This document shows, one piece after another, positions 15,109-26,000 of a stretch of DNA of 64,000 nt. Positions within the stretch are counted from its first letter, which is position 1; every line of letters starts with the position of its first letter. The stretch comes from Thermomonas sp. (lineage in GTDB: Bacteria; Pseudomonadota; Gammaproteobacteria; Xanthomonadales; Xanthomonadaceae), in the NCBI RefSeq assembly GCF_019104945.1, contig NZ_JAHRWW010000005.1, forward strand, positions 1 to 64,000. Reading direction: 5' to 3'. The notes beneath the pieces are model-generated. The model had not been told where the DNA came from, did not search any database, and was given only the letters and a program-made list of their open reading frames with translations. A program made the position numbers and the translations under genes.

Positions 15109-16766
15109 GGCGGATCGACGGAAGGCGGCGGGCGCACACTGCCGTTGTCTTCCTGTAATTCAGGCTTGAACGGAATATCCGGGGCTTTGCGCCCTGTTGC
15201 CGGCTGCTCGTTGACATCGGGATTGACCGGCATACAGCCGCCACCAAACTGCAGCAGCGACACAACGCAGTGCAGTTTGAGTTTCGTGCCAGGAATGGGG
15301 ATTGAAAGCTGTTTGATACCGCGCCGCACCCATTCTTGAAGCAGCGTCCCTTCAGGAATCCAATATTGGTCGAAGCGTGTGCCTTTGTATTCCAGCCCCG
15401 GCCGTTTCAACCATGTTCCAGAGCGATCAAGATCGACCACGTTATTTTTTGACCACTGATCTGGCAGGCGCGCGCTGCCATCGTCGTTAAATAACCCGGG
15501 TTTTCCATTTCCATGCGTACCCGCGCCATTACCTGTGCCGGCCACGTTGCGCTTTGAGGCACCCCAATCATCTGTTTTGGCCTGCCCCGGCCAGCCCCCG
15601 GCGGCGGGCTTCGCGCCCGGGCCTGCGCCAGTGCCCGCCTGTGTCACGCCGCGCCCATCCACCGCTGCAGCACGAGCACCCTGCCCGGTGTTTGTTTGTG
15701 CATGCCCCGCAGCAGCGGCCGTCGCTTGATCCCCCGCAGCATTGTCTTTACCGGTGGCTAGCGGCAGTTCACGCGCGGCTGTACGTAGCTGCGGCACTTT
15801 CGCCTCCGCCTGCGCAGCAGCCGTAGGTGCAGCCAGTGTTTTTACCTGCGTAGCCGCATTCGGCACGAACACCTCAATCGCCTGCGCCTGCTGCCTTAGT
15901 ACGGGTGTTTTGAGATTGGCTTCCGCCGTTTTCACCTGCAAGGTACGCACCGGCTGCGCGTGCAGCACTTCAATTTGCGTCGGCTGCTGCTTTGGCTGCG
16001 CGTCTTGCAACGTCGTAACAGGTGTTTTGATCGCCAGCTCCCGCGGCGGAGGTAGCTGGAAACTCTCGGGCTGCGGCTCTTTGACCTCAGTCACCTGCAA
16101 GGGCTGCGCAGCGGGAAGGGAAAGCTCCGGCGTTGGCTTACTTAGATCAATTGATGCCATCTCAGGGACGTGCACCGTTTCAGGCAAAGCCTCGGCCGTT
16201 TGCGCCTCAGGCGGCGATACTGACTTTACTGCCTCCGTATTAGGCACATTTGCAGTCGTGGCCGGGGCTGCTGAAGCCGTCGACGTGTTCGCTGCCTGCC
16301 CCGCATTAGCCAGTGCGCCGCCACCTTCTTCTGCATTGCCGCGCCCAATAAATTCAACCTGGACAACCTGCCCTTCTTCCTCCGGCGTCTGCTCCAGCGC
16401 CACAAAGCGCAGATACATCATCCACAGCAACAGCGCCGTGACGAGCAGATGGAACACGATATCCACGACCCCGACACCAATGCGCAGCACGCGCTCCTCA
16501 CGCGGGTCATGCGGCCGCGCAAGTGCACGCAGGTGAAAAAACGGGATGCCTAATTTCAGTGCTTTGCTTTGCGTATAGGTCAGCCGCTGCGCCAGCGCCC
16601 CTACCCATTCTTCAGCGCGGCCTCGCGCCGCTTGCGCACGTCGCTTCGACTGCCCTTGTGCAAACCACTGCGCCCAGCCCACGGGCAATTCACCAGCATC
16701 TTGCTGGCCACGTTTGCGCAAACGCCGCTGGTTGAGTGCGGCGATGACGTCATCAGCTGTCGTCAC
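15105..16766 (-). CDS. Transmembrane repetitive protein (TonB-like layout)
   Basis: A 553-residue protein with a basic cytoplasmic N-terminus, one membrane helix (about 96-120) and a long Pro/Ala/Val/Gln-rich region (about 130-350) with many loosely repeated P-x-V/L-x-T/Q units. After a Gly-rich linker comes a small C-terminal globular part with Cys residues (KLHCVVSLLQFGGGCMP). The layout is that of a TonB-type envelope-spanning protein, but no TonB C-terminal fold is recognised. Similar proteins in Xanthomonadales are annotated as transmembrane repetitive proteins. It follows nfuA on the same strand by 14 nt. Function unknown; a periplasm-spanning role is inferred. Confidence 0.8.
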   Translation of the reverse strand: MTTADDVIAALNQRRLRKRGQQDAGELPVGWAQWFAQGQSKRRAQAARGRAEEWVGALAQRLTYTQSKALKLGIPFFHLRALARPHDPREERVLRIGVGVVDIVFHLLVTALLLWMMYLRFVALEQTPEEEGQVVQVEFIGRGNAEEGGGALANAGQAANTSTASAAPATTANVPNTEAVKSVSPPEAQTAEALPETVHVPEMASIDLSKPTPELSLPAAQPLQVTEVKEPQPESFQLPPPRELAIKTPVTTLQDAQPKQQPTQIEVLHAQPVRTLQVKTAEANLKTPVLRQQAQAIEVFVPNAATQVKTLAAPTAAAQAEAKVPQLRTAARELPLATGKDNAAGDQATAAAAGHAQTNTGQGARAAAVDGRGVTQAGTGAGPGAKPAAGGWPGQAKTDDWGASKRNVAGTGNGAGTHGNGKPGLFNDDGSARLPDQWSKNNVVDLDRSGTWLKRPGLEYKGTRFDQYWIPEGTLLQEWVRRGIKQLSIPIPGTKLKLHCVVSLLQFGGGCMPVNPDVNEQPATGRKAPDIPFKPELQEDNGSVRPPPSVDPP

Positions 16767-16780
16767 GCGCGCGCCGTCCC

Positions 16781-17404
16781 TTAAGCGTTCTTGCTATAGG
16801 GCGAGGATCCGGCTTGCTTGCCAGACGACATAAACGGCGTGCTACCAGACGCATGGTCGGTGACATCACGCACGCCGGTGACCCCTGCTACTTTTTCCAG
16901 CAGCGTTTTCTCCACGCCTTGCTTTAGGGTGATATCCACCATGCTACAGCCGTGGCAGCCGCCGCCAAAATTCAGCAGCACCACACCTTCGGGAGTCACA
17001 TCACTCAGCGTGACATGGCCTTTGTGCATGGCGAGCTGCGGATTGATGTCGTTATCGATCACCCATTGCACACGTACCGGCAGCGGCTCGCCCGGCCCCG
17101 GCACCACGCCTTTAATTTTGGGTGCGCGAATTTGCAGCTGCCCGCCGGTGGCCTGCAGCTCATAATCAATCTCTGCATCTTCTAGGAAGGGCGCACTCGG
17201 CGCGTCAAGCCATAGCGTGAAGCCTTCGCAATCAATCGCCCATTCGTCGCCAGACAATTCATCCGGCTCGGAAAACTCCAGCCGCACGTCAGCGCGCGTT
17301 GTACCCGGATTCAACGCCGACAAACGCACCCCCAAACCGGGAATGGCCTCGCGCTGGATCAATTTACGGAAATGGGTTTTGGCGGTTTCAGAAATCCGGA
17401 TCAT
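16781..17404 (-). CDS. nfuA: Fe/S biogenesis protein NfuA
   Basis: A 207-residue NfuA that carries and delivers [4Fe-4S] clusters to target enzymes. An N-terminal degenerate A-type (IscA-like) domain precedes the C-terminal Nfu domain, whose cluster-binding CxxC lies in [17 protein letters not shown]. It is about 15 residues longer than E. coli NfuA (191) owing to a Ser/Gly-rich C-terminal tail. ATG at 17404. It diverges from phhB and probably leads the transmembrane repetitive gene. Confidence 0.96.
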   Translation of the reverse strand: MIRISETAKTHFRKLIQREAIPGLGVRLSALNPGTTRADVRLEFSEPDELSGDEWAIDCEGFTLWLDAPSAPFLEDAEIDYELQATGGQLQIRAPKIKGVVPGPGEPLPVRVQWVIDNDINPQLAMHKGHVTLSDVTPEGVVLLNFGGGCHGCSMVDITLKQGVEKTLLEKVAGVTGVRDVTDHASGSTPFMSSGKQAGSSPYSKNA

Positions 17405-17473
17405 CTGGCTATTCTAACGAGCTGCGCAGGCGCATGCTTGCACCAAACGAAATTTCGCCTGAAGGAGCGCCCT

Positions 17474-17815
17474 ATGAATGATATGACCCCACTTGTCCAA
17501 GCGCACTGTATTCCGCGCAAAGGCCATGAACACCGACTCAGTGAGGCGCGAATTCGCGAACTTATGCCGCAAATTCAGGGCTGGGAGCTGGCTGAGAACG
17601 GGCATGTGCTCAGCAAAACGTTCACGTTCCCCGACTACTACCACACGATTTCATTCGTGAACGCCCTTGCCCATATCGCTAATCGCGAAGACCACCACCC
17701 TGACCTATCCGTACATTACGGGCGCTGCGTGGTGCACTTTTCCACCCACGATGTGGGCGGGCTAAGTGAGAACGATTTTATTTGCGCAGCGAAGGCGGAT
17801 CGCCTCAGCGAGTAA
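17474..17815 (+). CDS. phhB: Pterin-4a-carbinolamine dehydratase
   Basis: A 113-residue dehydratase that regenerates tetrahydrobiopterin-type cofactor after aromatic amino acid hydroxylation (4a-hydroxytetrahydropterin to quinonoid dihydropterin). The catalytic histidine cluster is seen in [20 protein letters not shown], together with the conserved [15 protein letters not shown] and [13 protein letters not shown] segments. Length is typical (about 110). The ATG at 17474 has GAAGGAG 7 nt upstream, so longer in-frame extensions are rejected. Confidence 0.95.
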   Translation: MNDMTPLVQAHCIPRKGHEHRLSEARIRELMPQIQGWELAENGHVLSKTFTFPDYYHTISFVNALAHIANREDHHPDLSVHYGRCVVHFSTHDVGGLSENDFICAAKADRLSE

Positions 17816-17824
17816 GCACAATTA

Positions 17825-17936
17825 GCGAACCGGGTGTCCATAGGGTGAGCCGACTCTCGGTGACATGGATGTCACCGAGAAGCCTACACGGACGTATTTA
17901 CGGCGTGTCGGAGCACCCTATGGGCACCCGGTTCGC
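17825..17936. repeat. 112-bp nested palindrome (REP-like element or bidirectional terminator)
   Basis: The outer arms 17825-17847 and 17914-17936 are complementary over 23 bp with one G-T mismatch. Inside are a perfect 12-bp hairpin with a 2-nt loop (17855-17866/17869-17880) and a weaker hairpin (about 17886-17908). It sits between the convergent genes phhB and rluC. Such elements with a short hairpin plus an ACGGACGTATTTACGG-type segment occur as extragenic repeats in Xanthomonadales genomes (recollection, not searched). Confidence 0.75.
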
Positions 17937-17941
17937 GCGCA

Positions 17942-18907
17942 CTATGCCAACCGATCAAGCACCTCAATCAACTCCGGCACCAGCGGCGCATTGAGCGAAT
18001 ATGGGGTCTTGCCGTCATCCAGTGCAAACTCTAGCGTGGACGCGTGCAAAAACAGGCGCTTAAGGCCTACCTGCTCACGAAGCCGCTTGTTCGCGGCAAG
18101 ATCGCCATATTTATCGTCACCCGCCACCGGGTGGCCGATATGCTGGGCGTGCACACGAATTTGGTGGGTACGGCCTGTTTCGATATGGATCTCGCAATAG
18201 CTCTGTCCGCCGCGCCGTTCCAAGAGCTTGAAATGACTGGTCGAGGGCTTGCCCGCCTCATTTACCTGCACATGCCGCTCGCCGCCTTGGCGCAAGCCAA
18301 CATGCAGCGGCGCCTCCACACTCATCGTACCCGATGGCATACGTCCCACAAGCAGCGCTAAATAGCGCTTTTCGATGCCAGATCCATGATCTTCACGCAG
18401 TAATCGCTGAAGTTCCGATAGCGCCGAACGTTTTTTAGACAGCACCAGCAGCCCCGAAGTATCCCGATCCAAGCGATGCACCAGCTCTAAATTGTCGTTC
18501 GGGCGCAGCGCACGCATCGATTCGATCACGCCAAATGAAATCCCGCTACCGCCGTGGCTGGCAATTCCCGAAGGCTTATTGATAGCCAGCAAACGCGCAT
18601 CTTCAAAAACAATCGAAGCATCCAGCGCCGACAGTAGGCCTTTGGGCGGCAAACGTCCGGCATCTTGCGCCGATTCAATACGAACTGGCGGAATTCTCAC
18701 CTCATCTCCCGCTTCCAACTTACGCTCAGCTTTTGCCCGCCCACCGTTGACGCGCACCTGCCCGCTGCGCACCAGCTTATAAATCAGGCTGCGCGGCGCG
18801 CCCTTGAGTTGACCAAGCAAAAAGTTATCTAAACGCTGCCCAGCGCGATCTTCTGGTACCTGAACGGTGCGCGCACCTTGCTGAATGGGGGATGGTTGCT
18901 GTGTCAT
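17942..18907 (-). CDS. rluC: 23S rRNA pseudouridine synthase RluC
   Basis: A 321-residue RluA-family enzyme that isomerises uridines 955, 2504 and 2580 of 23S rRNA. The N-terminal S4 RNA-binding domain (about 20-75) is followed by the catalytic domain, with the nucleophilic Asp in VHRLDRDTSGLLVLSKK and the RTHQIRVHAQHIGHPVAGD motif. The ATG at 18907 is chosen over a TTG (18943) that would add 12 poorly conserved residues. It diverges from rne, the same neighbourhood as in E. coli, which supports RluC rather than RluD or RluA. Confidence 0.95.
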   Translation of the reverse strand: MTQQPSPIQQGARTVQVPEDRAGQRLDNFLLGQLKGAPRSLIYKLVRSGQVRVNGGRAKAERKLEAGDEVRIPPVRIESAQDAGRLPPKGLLSALDASIVFEDARLLAINKPSGIASHGGSGISFGVIESMRALRPNDNLELVHRLDRDTSGLLVLSKKRSALSELQRLLREDHGSGIEKRYLALLVGRMPSGTMSVEAPLHVGLRQGGERHVQVNEAGKPSTSHFKLLERRGGQSYCEIHIETGRTHQIRVHAQHIGHPVAGDDKYGDLAANKRLREQVGLKRLFLHASTLEFALDDGKTPYSLNAPLVPELIEVLDRLA

Positions 18908-18943
18908 TTCTGTCTGATCTGTTACACTCGGGGGGCAATGCAA

Positions 18944-19353
18944 AGGTTTGATTTCTCAGGAAGTACCGGGCAGTCACTTGCTCAATTGGCCGAAAGCCAG
19001 CCTTCCTGACGAGCCCCGCTGCAGTGTCGTTGCCACCACCCTCGGGGTGGACATGTTAACGGCTGCGCGGCAAGCCTGCCCATTGTCGGCTCACGCCGTG
19101 ACTTTACCCGTTGAACAACGCCCCGCGTGACAGCGCCTTGCCTCGAGCATTGGCGCTGGCCACCGGCCCAGCAACACTCAAATAAACAAGGAACAAGCGC
19201 TCCCGCGGCTCGCCGTGGTGTGGCAGCGCTGGAAAACGAGAGAGCTGCACAGCTCGCGCATGGCGCAGCTGCGCGCTTGCGGTATCCAGAGGCGAAAGCC
19301 CCATGGTGTTCCGCGCACGCCCTTACCGGTGGAGCGCATAAAGGAACTCAACA
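18944..19353 (+). promoter_or_regulatory. rne: Long 5' leader of rne
   Basis: About 400 nt without a supported gene precede rne. In other gammaproteobacteria a leader of this kind (about 360 nt in E. coli) folds into hairpins bound by RNase E itself and sets mRNA half-life. Visible stems include CCACCC-TCG-GGGTGG (19036-19050). The promoter is probably near 18900-18945, overlapping the rluC start, but no clear box pair is assigned. Confidence 0.5.
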
Positions 19354-22245
19354 ATGAAGCGAATGCTCATCAACGCAACGCAGGCAGAAGAACTGCGCGT
19401 GGCCATTGTCGATGGTCAAAACCTGTACGACATCGATATTGAACAGCCCTCCAAAGACAACAAAAAATCCAATATCTACAAAGGCCGCATCACGCGTTTA
19501 GAGCCTTCGCTAGAGGCCGCTTTCGTGGAATACGGCGCAGGCCGTCATGGCTTTTTGCCGCTAAAAGAAATTTCCAAAGATTATTTCCAAGCAGGCACCG
19601 ACCACCACAAATCCACCATCAAAGAACTTTTGCGCGAAGGCCAAGAGGTGGTGGTGCAGGTAGATAAAGAAGAGCGCGGCAATAAGGGCGCAGCGCTCAC
19701 CACGTTCATCTCGCTGGCCGGCCGCTACATGGTGCTAATGCCGAACTCGCCAACCGCGGGTGGCGTTTCGCGTCGCATTGAAGGCGATGACCGCGCCGAG
19801 CTCAAGCGCGCGATGGACTCGCTCAACATTCCCGACGACATGGGCGTGATCATCCGCACCGCTGGCGTGGGCCGCGACGCGGAAGAGCTGCAGTGGGACC
19901 TCGACTACCTGCTTAGTATCTGGCGCGCGATTACCGATGTTGCGCTGACCAAGCCCGCACCGTTTTTGATCTATCAAGAAAGCCGCCTGATCGTGCGCGC
20001 CCTGCGCGACTACATGCGCAGCGACATCGGCGAAATCTTGGTGGACACCCCGGAGATGTACGCCGAAGCGTTGGAGTTTGTTGAGCAGGTGATGCCGCAC
20101 AACAAGCGCAAGCTCAAGCACTACACCGACGACACCCCACTGTTCAACCGCTTCCAGATCGAATCGCAGATCGAATCGGCCTATGAGCGTACCGTACGTC
20201 TGCCCTCCGGTGGCGCGCTGGTGATCGACCAGACCGAAGCGTTGACCGCGATCGACGTGAACTCGGCGCGCGCGACCAAAGGCGGCGATATTGAAGAAAC
20301 CGCGTTCAATACCAACTTAGAAGCCGCCGAAGAAGTAGCACGCCAACTGCGCCTGCGCGATCTTGGCGGGCTAGTGGTGATCGACTTTATCGACATGGCC
20401 AGCAACAAGCACCAGCGCGACGTTGAAAATCGCCTGCAAAACGCACTGAAGTACGACCGTGCGCGCGTGCAGATCGGCCGTATTTCGCGCTTCGGTTTGT
20501 TGGAAATGAGCCGCCAACGCCTGCGCAATAGCTTGGGCGAGGCCAGCCAAATCGTCTGCCCACGTTGCGAAGGCCACGGCCGCATGCGTTCGATCGAATC
20601 GCTGAGCCTATCGATCATTCGTGTCGCCGAAGAACACGCGATGAAGGACAACACCGGGCAAGTGCTGGTGCAGGCCCCGGTGGAAATCGCCAACTTCCTG
20701 CTCAACGAAAAGCGCGCCGCGCTGCGTGAAATCGAACAACGTCACAATGCGCCCATCGTGATCGTGGCGGATGAACAGCTGCATAGCCCGCACTATGAAG
20801 TAACGCGTATCCGCGAAAATGAGATGGGCGAAGAAACAGCGAAGCCCAGCTATCAGCGCGGCACGCCGCGCCGGTTGAATACGATTGCGCTCACCAAAGA
20901 GCAGTTGAACATTCCGCCGCCTGCCGTGACTAAGGTGACACCGGCCAACCCGGCACCGCTGCGCGAGCCCAAGCCGATGCCGCAGGAAACCACGCAAGAA
21001 GCTCCGGCCTTTACGCACCACGCGTCCCCCGCTCAGCCCTCCGGCGTGATCGGCTGGCTGCGCGGCCTGTTTGGTGCGGCTCCTGCTGCAACACCGGCAC
21101 CAGTAGCGCAACCGCGCGACGCTGGCAACGGACGCCGTGATGAGCGCGGCAACCGCCGAAACGACCGTAATAACCGCGACGCACGCCGCGATGACAACCG
21201 TCAGCGCAACGAGCAGCAGCAAAAACAAAAGCAAAAACAACAGCAGCAGCAATCGCAAAAGCAGGAGCGCCCAGAGAAGCAAGAAAAACAGGCGCAACAG
21301 CCCAAGCAAGATCGGCAGGCACAGCCCCAGCAAAAGCAGCAGCAAGAACGCCCTGCGCAGCAGCAAAAGCAGGCGCAGCCGCAGCGTAACGAACAGCCGC
21401 AGCGTCAAGAGCGCCCTGCGCAGCAGCCCAAACAAGAGCGTCAAGAGCGACAGGACAAGTCAGCACCGCAAAAGCAGGCCGCTGTACAACGCCCACAGAG
21501 CGAAGAGATTGCGCCAGTAACCGCGATTGTTGCTACCGCCGCTACAGCAGTGGTGGCTGCACCCATCGCGACGCCCGCACCTGCGCATGACGCTCCTGTT
21601 CAAGATACGCCGCAGGCGCAGCTCACGGCGCATGAAGAGCCGCACTTCATCGTTGACCCTGAAGTGGTGAGCGATGAGCCTTTAGCGCAGACTGACGACA
21701 CGCAGTCCACCGACAGCAACGGCAAGCGCCGTCGCGGCCGTCGCGGTGGGCGTCGTCGTCGTCGTAATGGCAACGAGACCACCGGGCTTGCCGATGACGC
21801 GCTCGAGCATGACGATGCATTGGACACAGTGCTAATTGCTGAATCCACGGCTACTCAGCCCGAGTTCGATTTTGATGACATCACGCCGTTGTCCATCACT
21901 TCAACAGCGCCCACCGCGCAGCCACAAACCGAATCACTCCCCCCAGTGGATAGTGCAACGGCCACCGCTGCTGTTGAAGTCAGTGCTCCAGCTCCAGCTC
22001 CAGCTCCAGCTCCAGCTCCGGCTCCGACTCCGGCCCCACAGGCCGCGGTCAAGCCACCGGTACAGCCGGTACGCGGCCTATTTGAAATGCCGGTCAGCCA
22101 CGGTATCAGCAAGCCGATCGTGCATATCGCCGCGCCTGCACCCGTTGCGCCAACACCGGCACCAACACCTACAGCTGAGGACCCAGAAGCCTCCGCACCG
22201 GCTTTTGAAGAAGAACCCGCCGCCAAGCCCAGCCACGACAGCTAA
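19354..22245 (+). CDS. rne: Ribonuclease E
   Basis: A 963-residue endoribonuclease, the scaffold of the RNA degradosome, for mRNA decay and rRNA/tRNA processing. The N-terminal catalytic half has the S1 domain (about 36-120), the DNase I-like active site ([11 protein letters not shown] and VVIDFIDM with the two catalytic Asp) and the Zn-link [11 protein letters not shown]. The C-terminal half is unstructured. It contains a [11 protein letters not shown] segment that could be the membrane-anchoring amphipathic helix, a long Gln/Lys/Arg-rich RNA-binding region, an [11 protein letters not shown] basic motif and AP repeats encoded by a GCTCCA tandem array (about 21985-22020). AAAGGA lies upstream of the ATG. 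Confidence 0.97.
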   Translation: MKRMLINATQAEELRVAIVDGQNLYDIDIEQPSKDNKKSNIYKGRITRLEPSLEAAFVEYGAGRHGFLPLKEISKDYFQAGTDHHKSTIKELLREGQEVVVQVDKEERGNKGAALTTFISLAGRYMVLMPNSPTAGGVSRRIEGDDRAELKRAMDSLNIPDDMGVIIRTAGVGRDAEELQWDLDYLLSIWRAITDVALTKPAPFLIYQESRLIVRALRDYMRSDIGEILVDTPEMYAEALEFVEQVMPHNKRKLKHYTDDTPLFNRFQIESQIESAYERTVRLPSGGALVIDQTEALTAIDVNSARATKGGDIEETAFNTNLEAAEEVARQLRLRDLGGLVVIDFIDMASNKHQRDVENRLQNALKYDRARVQIGRISRFGLLEMSRQRLRNSLGEASQIVCPRCEGHGRMRSIESLSLSIIRVAEEHAMKDNTGQVLVQAPVEIANFLLNEKRAALREIEQRHNAPIVIVADEQLHSPHYEVTRIRENEMGEETAKPSYQRGTPRRLNTIALTKEQLNIPPPAVTKVTPANPAPLREPKPMPQETTQEAPAFTHHASPAQPSGVIGWLRGLFGAAPAATPAPVAQPRDAGNGRRDERGNRRNDRNNRDARRDDNRQRNEQQQKQKQKQQQQQSQKQERPEKQEKQAQQPKQDRQAQPQQKQQQERPAQQQKQAQPQRNEQPQRQERPAQQPKQERQERQDKSAPQKQAAVQRPQSEEIAPVTAIVATAATAVVAAPIATPAPAHDAPVQDTPQAQLTAHEEPHFIVDPEVVSDEPLAQTDDTQSTDSNGKRRRGRRGGRRRRRNGNETTGLADDALEHDDALDTVLIAESTATQPEFDFDDITPLSITSTAPTAQPQTESLPPVDSATATAAVEVSAPAPAPAPAPAPAPTPAPQAAVKPPVQPVRGLFEMPVSHGISKPIVHIAAPAPVAPTPAPTPTAEDPEASAPAFEEEPAAKPSHDS

Positions 22246-22260
22246 GGCTAAAGCACAGCA

Positions 22261-22290
22261 CGCCGCACCTGTTATGCAACAGGTGCGGCG
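22261..22290. terminator. Hairpin between convergent rne and response regulator
   Basis: A perfect 13-bp stem (22261-22273/22278-22290) with a 4-nt loop. T-rich sequence follows weakly at 22300. It probably stabilises or terminates transcripts from both sides. Confidence 0.65.
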
Positions 22291-22305
22291 GTGCGATGAG
22301 TTTTG

Positions 22306-22959
22306 TTAGTGCATCGCCTGCGCGGGATCGATCAACCCATACTGCGTAGCTAGGCGCGCAAGTGCGATGTTGTCGTGAATACCGAGCTTGTCGAATAAAC
22401 GCGTTTTGTGCGTGTTGACCGTTTTGGCACTTAGACTCAGCTGCTTGGCAATCGCCTCTTGTCGCAGGCCTTTGTTCAGCAGCAGAGCGACCTCTAGCTC
22501 GCGCGGCGTTAGCGTATCAAATGGCGACTCGGCATTCCCCTGCAGCCTTGCAAGGGCAAGCCCTTGAGCAATCGTGCTGGATAAATACTTTTTCCCACGT
22601 GCCACGTCACGCACAGCCTGAATCAACTCTGCGGCGTCGCACGCTTTGCCCACATAGCCAAACGCACCGGCCTCCAGCAAGCGCCGTGGCATAGGGCCAT
22701 CTTCCAATACAGACACTGCTATCACGCGCGTATTGTGATCGCCGCGCACAATGCGCTCGGTCAGCTCCAGCCCGCTTAACCCCGGCAGGTGCAGATCACA
22801 GAGCACAACATCAGGAACGAGCTTACGAATTAAAGGCAGGGCCACTTCCGCGCTATCGGCTTCCCCTACGACCTCGATATCGCCTTCTGCCCCAAGGATC
22901 ATACGAAAGCCGGTGCGCACCAAGGCATGATCGTCGACGATAAACACTTTGATGCTCAT
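22306..22959 (-). CDS. LuxR/NarL-family response regulator (CrbR/ErdR-like)
   Basis: A 217-residue two-component regulator. The receiver domain (about 1-120) has the acidic pair VDD near the start, the phospho-acceptor Asp in DVVLCDLHLPG and the conserved Lys in YVGKACDA. The C-terminal LuxR HTH (LTPRELEVALLLNKGLRQEAI and VNTHKTRLFDKLGI) binds DNA. It lies 100 nt after the hybrid kinase gene on the same strand, so the pair probably forms one system. SLC5-type hybrid kinases paired with a LuxR regulator are known as CrbS/CrbR or MxtR/ErdR, which control acetate use. That assignment is by analogy. Confidence 0.85.
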   Translation of the reverse strand: MSIKVFIVDDHALVRTGFRMILGAEGDIEVVGEADSAEVALPLIRKLVPDVVLCDLHLPGLSGLELTERIVRGDHNTRVIAVSVLEDGPMPRRLLEAGAFGYVGKACDAAELIQAVRDVARGKKYLSSTIAQGLALARLQGNAESPFDTLTPRELEVALLLNKGLRQEAIAKQLSLSAKTVNTHKTRLFDKLGIHDNIALARLATQYGLIDPAQAMH

Positions 22960-23061
22960 TTCTTACTCCCCAAGAAACTGTGCACAAGGTACCGTTTGCC
23001 TGTGCGGGTTCCAAGCAGAGTTTGGCGCGGCAGTCATTCGGATAATTCCTAGTCTATGCTT

Positions 23062-26000
23062 TTAAGTAATAACGCCGCGGGTGGTCAGCAGGCGATCCAG
23101 CATGGATTTTAACGCGAGAGGGCGCAACGGCTTACTCAGCAATGGCAGCCCTGCTTCTTGCGCTGCACTGCGCACCGTTCCGGTTTGATCTGCGCTTAGC
23201 AGCATACAGGGCGGCGGCATGTAGCGCTCGCTCAGCCGTGTATAAAGCGCGATGCCATCATCACCATCGTCAAGATGATAATCAAATATCCATAGATCGA
23301 ACTGAGCCTGTCCTAGCGCAAGTTCGGCCCCCTGTTGCCCGTCGGCCACGGCCACCGCGCAGCCCCAGCCCCGCAAGAGAAGCGCTAAAGCGTCACGCGC
23401 CATGGCTTCGTTATCCACCACTAACACCCGCTTTCCTGAAAGCCCGCGCTGCGCCGCATACTGCACATCAGGTGCGCGGCTGCGCGGCACCGAAACGGCA
23501 AACATGCTGCCGCTGCCGAGTACGCTTTTCAGCTCTACGCTGGTTTCCAACAACTCGGTGATACGCTTGGCTATCGCAAGACCCAGCCCCAAACCTTGCC
23601 CGCTGCTCTCATCACCACGACGGAATTCTTCAAAGATCGCCGCTTGTTGCGATGCCTCGATACCTGGCCCGCTATCGTGAACTTCAATACGTAGTTGCTT
23701 CCCTGCGCGCCGTACACCCAGTAACACACTGCCCTGATGCGTATAGCGCAGCGCATTGGCCAAAAAATTCTGCAATACCCGCCGCAAGAGCTGCGGATCG
23801 CTACGCACCCATACACGCACCGGCACGTAACGCAGGCGCAGGCCGCGCTCTGCAGCAATCGCGCGAAACTGTTCCACTAATGGGTCAAGTACGTCGGCCA
23901 GTGGGAAGGCACGAATCTCCGGCACAAGCCCACCCGCCTCTAGGCGCGACATATCAAGCAATGTGCCTAAAAGATCGGTTGTTGCATCAAGCGCCGATGA
24001 AATTTGCCGCGCCAATTCTTTTTGCTCACCGCCACTACGCTGCTGTAACGCATCGGTGAGCAGATGCGCAGCGTGCAGCGGTTGCAAGAGATCGTGCCCA
24101 ATTGCTGCAAGAAAGCGGCTTTTGGCATCGTTAGCATGTTCGGCCTCACGCTTAGCCGCTTCCAATAGTGCGGTGCGCTCCACAACGCGTTGTTCCAGTG
24201 TTTCATTCACGCGCTTCAAACCAACTTCAGCCTGTCGAAACGCGGTCACATCGGTAAACGTCGCCACAAAACCGCCGCCCGGCATCGGGTTGCCGCGAAT
24301 CTCAACGATGCTACCGTCATTGAAAACACGTTCCGACAAATGCGGTGAACCCGTGCGCATATGCGCCAAGCGCCGTTCCAAGGCAGAACTATCTTTCTCT
24401 GGATCAATGCCCGCGATCTCACGCAGTGCCCATTTGGAGGCCTCAGCAATGGGCATGCCCACGCGCAGCATGCCCTTGGGATAGCCCAGCAATTCTTCAT
24501 AGCGCCGGTTCCACGCCACAAGATGCAGCTCAGCGTCCACCACGCTGATTCCCTGGCTCATGTTCTCCAGCGCTGCTTCCAACACGCGTTGATTGAAGCG
24601 CAGATCTTGAGAAGCTTCATCGAGAATCGTGGCAACGGTGTCGAAATCTGCACCGCGCTGCCCAGCTTCTTCAGAATCGCGCCGCGCGGCATCAAGCAAC
24701 AGGCGCGCCGAGGCGCTACCCAATACGGCGGCCAGCTCGTGCTCCAAACGCAATTCAAAACGTGCTGGAACCGGCCCTACCAAGGGCGCAAAATGAAGCA
24801 ATTCATCCACCCGCTGTGCAGGCAAAAAACGCCGTCCGGCGCTGCGCAGCCGCGCAAGATCGGCCCCACCCATTTCTCGCGACTGTGTGCCAACACCCAT
24901 GCCGCTTAGCAACAGCGTCACCGCCGTTCCCATAAACAGACTGACACCAACCGCGCGCCCTACCCGGCTCCATCCAGTCAAACCAAAGATCGCGTCAGGA
25001 GCCAACCAGCCTAGCTCCAATGGCCCCGATTGTAGCCATGCGGGCCCCGCACCATTGGCGCTTAACAACAGCGGCACCAGCATCACCCACGCCCACGCGA
25101 GAAACGCCGCAAGTACACCTATCGTGGCCGCAAACGGCGGTGTTTTGGGCCGCCATACGGCAAACCCCAACGCGGGTACCAAGGTAGCAAGCGCTGAAAA
25201 CGACACCGCACCAACGTCGGCCAGTGCTTCGCTTCCGCTTACCAAGCGCGCATAGGCCCAGCCAAGCAGCATGATGACCAAGATACCGCCACGCCGCAGC
25301 AGCAAGATATCGCCACGATGATCGTCTTCCCGTCCACCAGCCCACGCGCTGCGCAACAGGCCCGGCGCAAACCAGTGGTTGCCGATCATCAGGCTTAGGG
25401 TGAGCGTGCTGACGATCACCATACCCGTTGCTGCACTTAGCCCACCCAAAAACACCAGCAGCGCAATACCGCGCTGCCCTTCGACAAGCGGCAATGCCAG
25501 CGCAAACATATCGGTGGGCACATCATTACCCAGCAGCGCCGCTCCTGCACGCGCGAGCGGCAAGGTAGGTAGGGCAATTAGCAGGAGATAGAGTGGGAAC
25601 TGCCAGCGTGCTGTGCGCATATCGGCTTCATCGCGGCATTCCACAACGCCTACGTGAAATTGATGCGGCATGATAAACATCGCCATCGCGCCCAAGATTA
25701 CCAGCGGCATAAAGCCGCCTGCAGGCTGCGTGGAAACGGGTTCTATCTCAGGCAAACCGCTCAAACCAAGCCACACAAACGCGCCAAGTGCCAACATCGC
25801 CACCAGCTTGAAGAGTGACTCAAACGCCAGCGCCAGCACTAACCCACGGTTATGTTCTGCAGCACTGACACGTCGTGTACCAAATAAAATGGCAAATGCG
25901 GCCATCGCCAGCGCCACATAGAGAGAGCCATCGCGCCACAGTGGTGGTATATCTGCATCGGCCGCCGCCGCCCCCACGGTGACCGTAGCAAGGCTCATGG

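Noticed and set aside
15742-16536. 264-residue Cys/Ser-rich plus-strand frame
   Set aside because: Shadow of the repetitive Pro/Ala region of the transmembrane repetitive protein.
20608-21444. 278-residue Leu-rich open frame opposite rne
   Set aside because: It is the antisense of the rne Gln/Lys-rich region, where codon bias creates long Leu stretches. The rne protein is unambiguous.
21985-22035. CRISPR-like short repeats in rne
   Set aside because: In-frame hexamer repeats encode Ala-Pro; there are no spacers.
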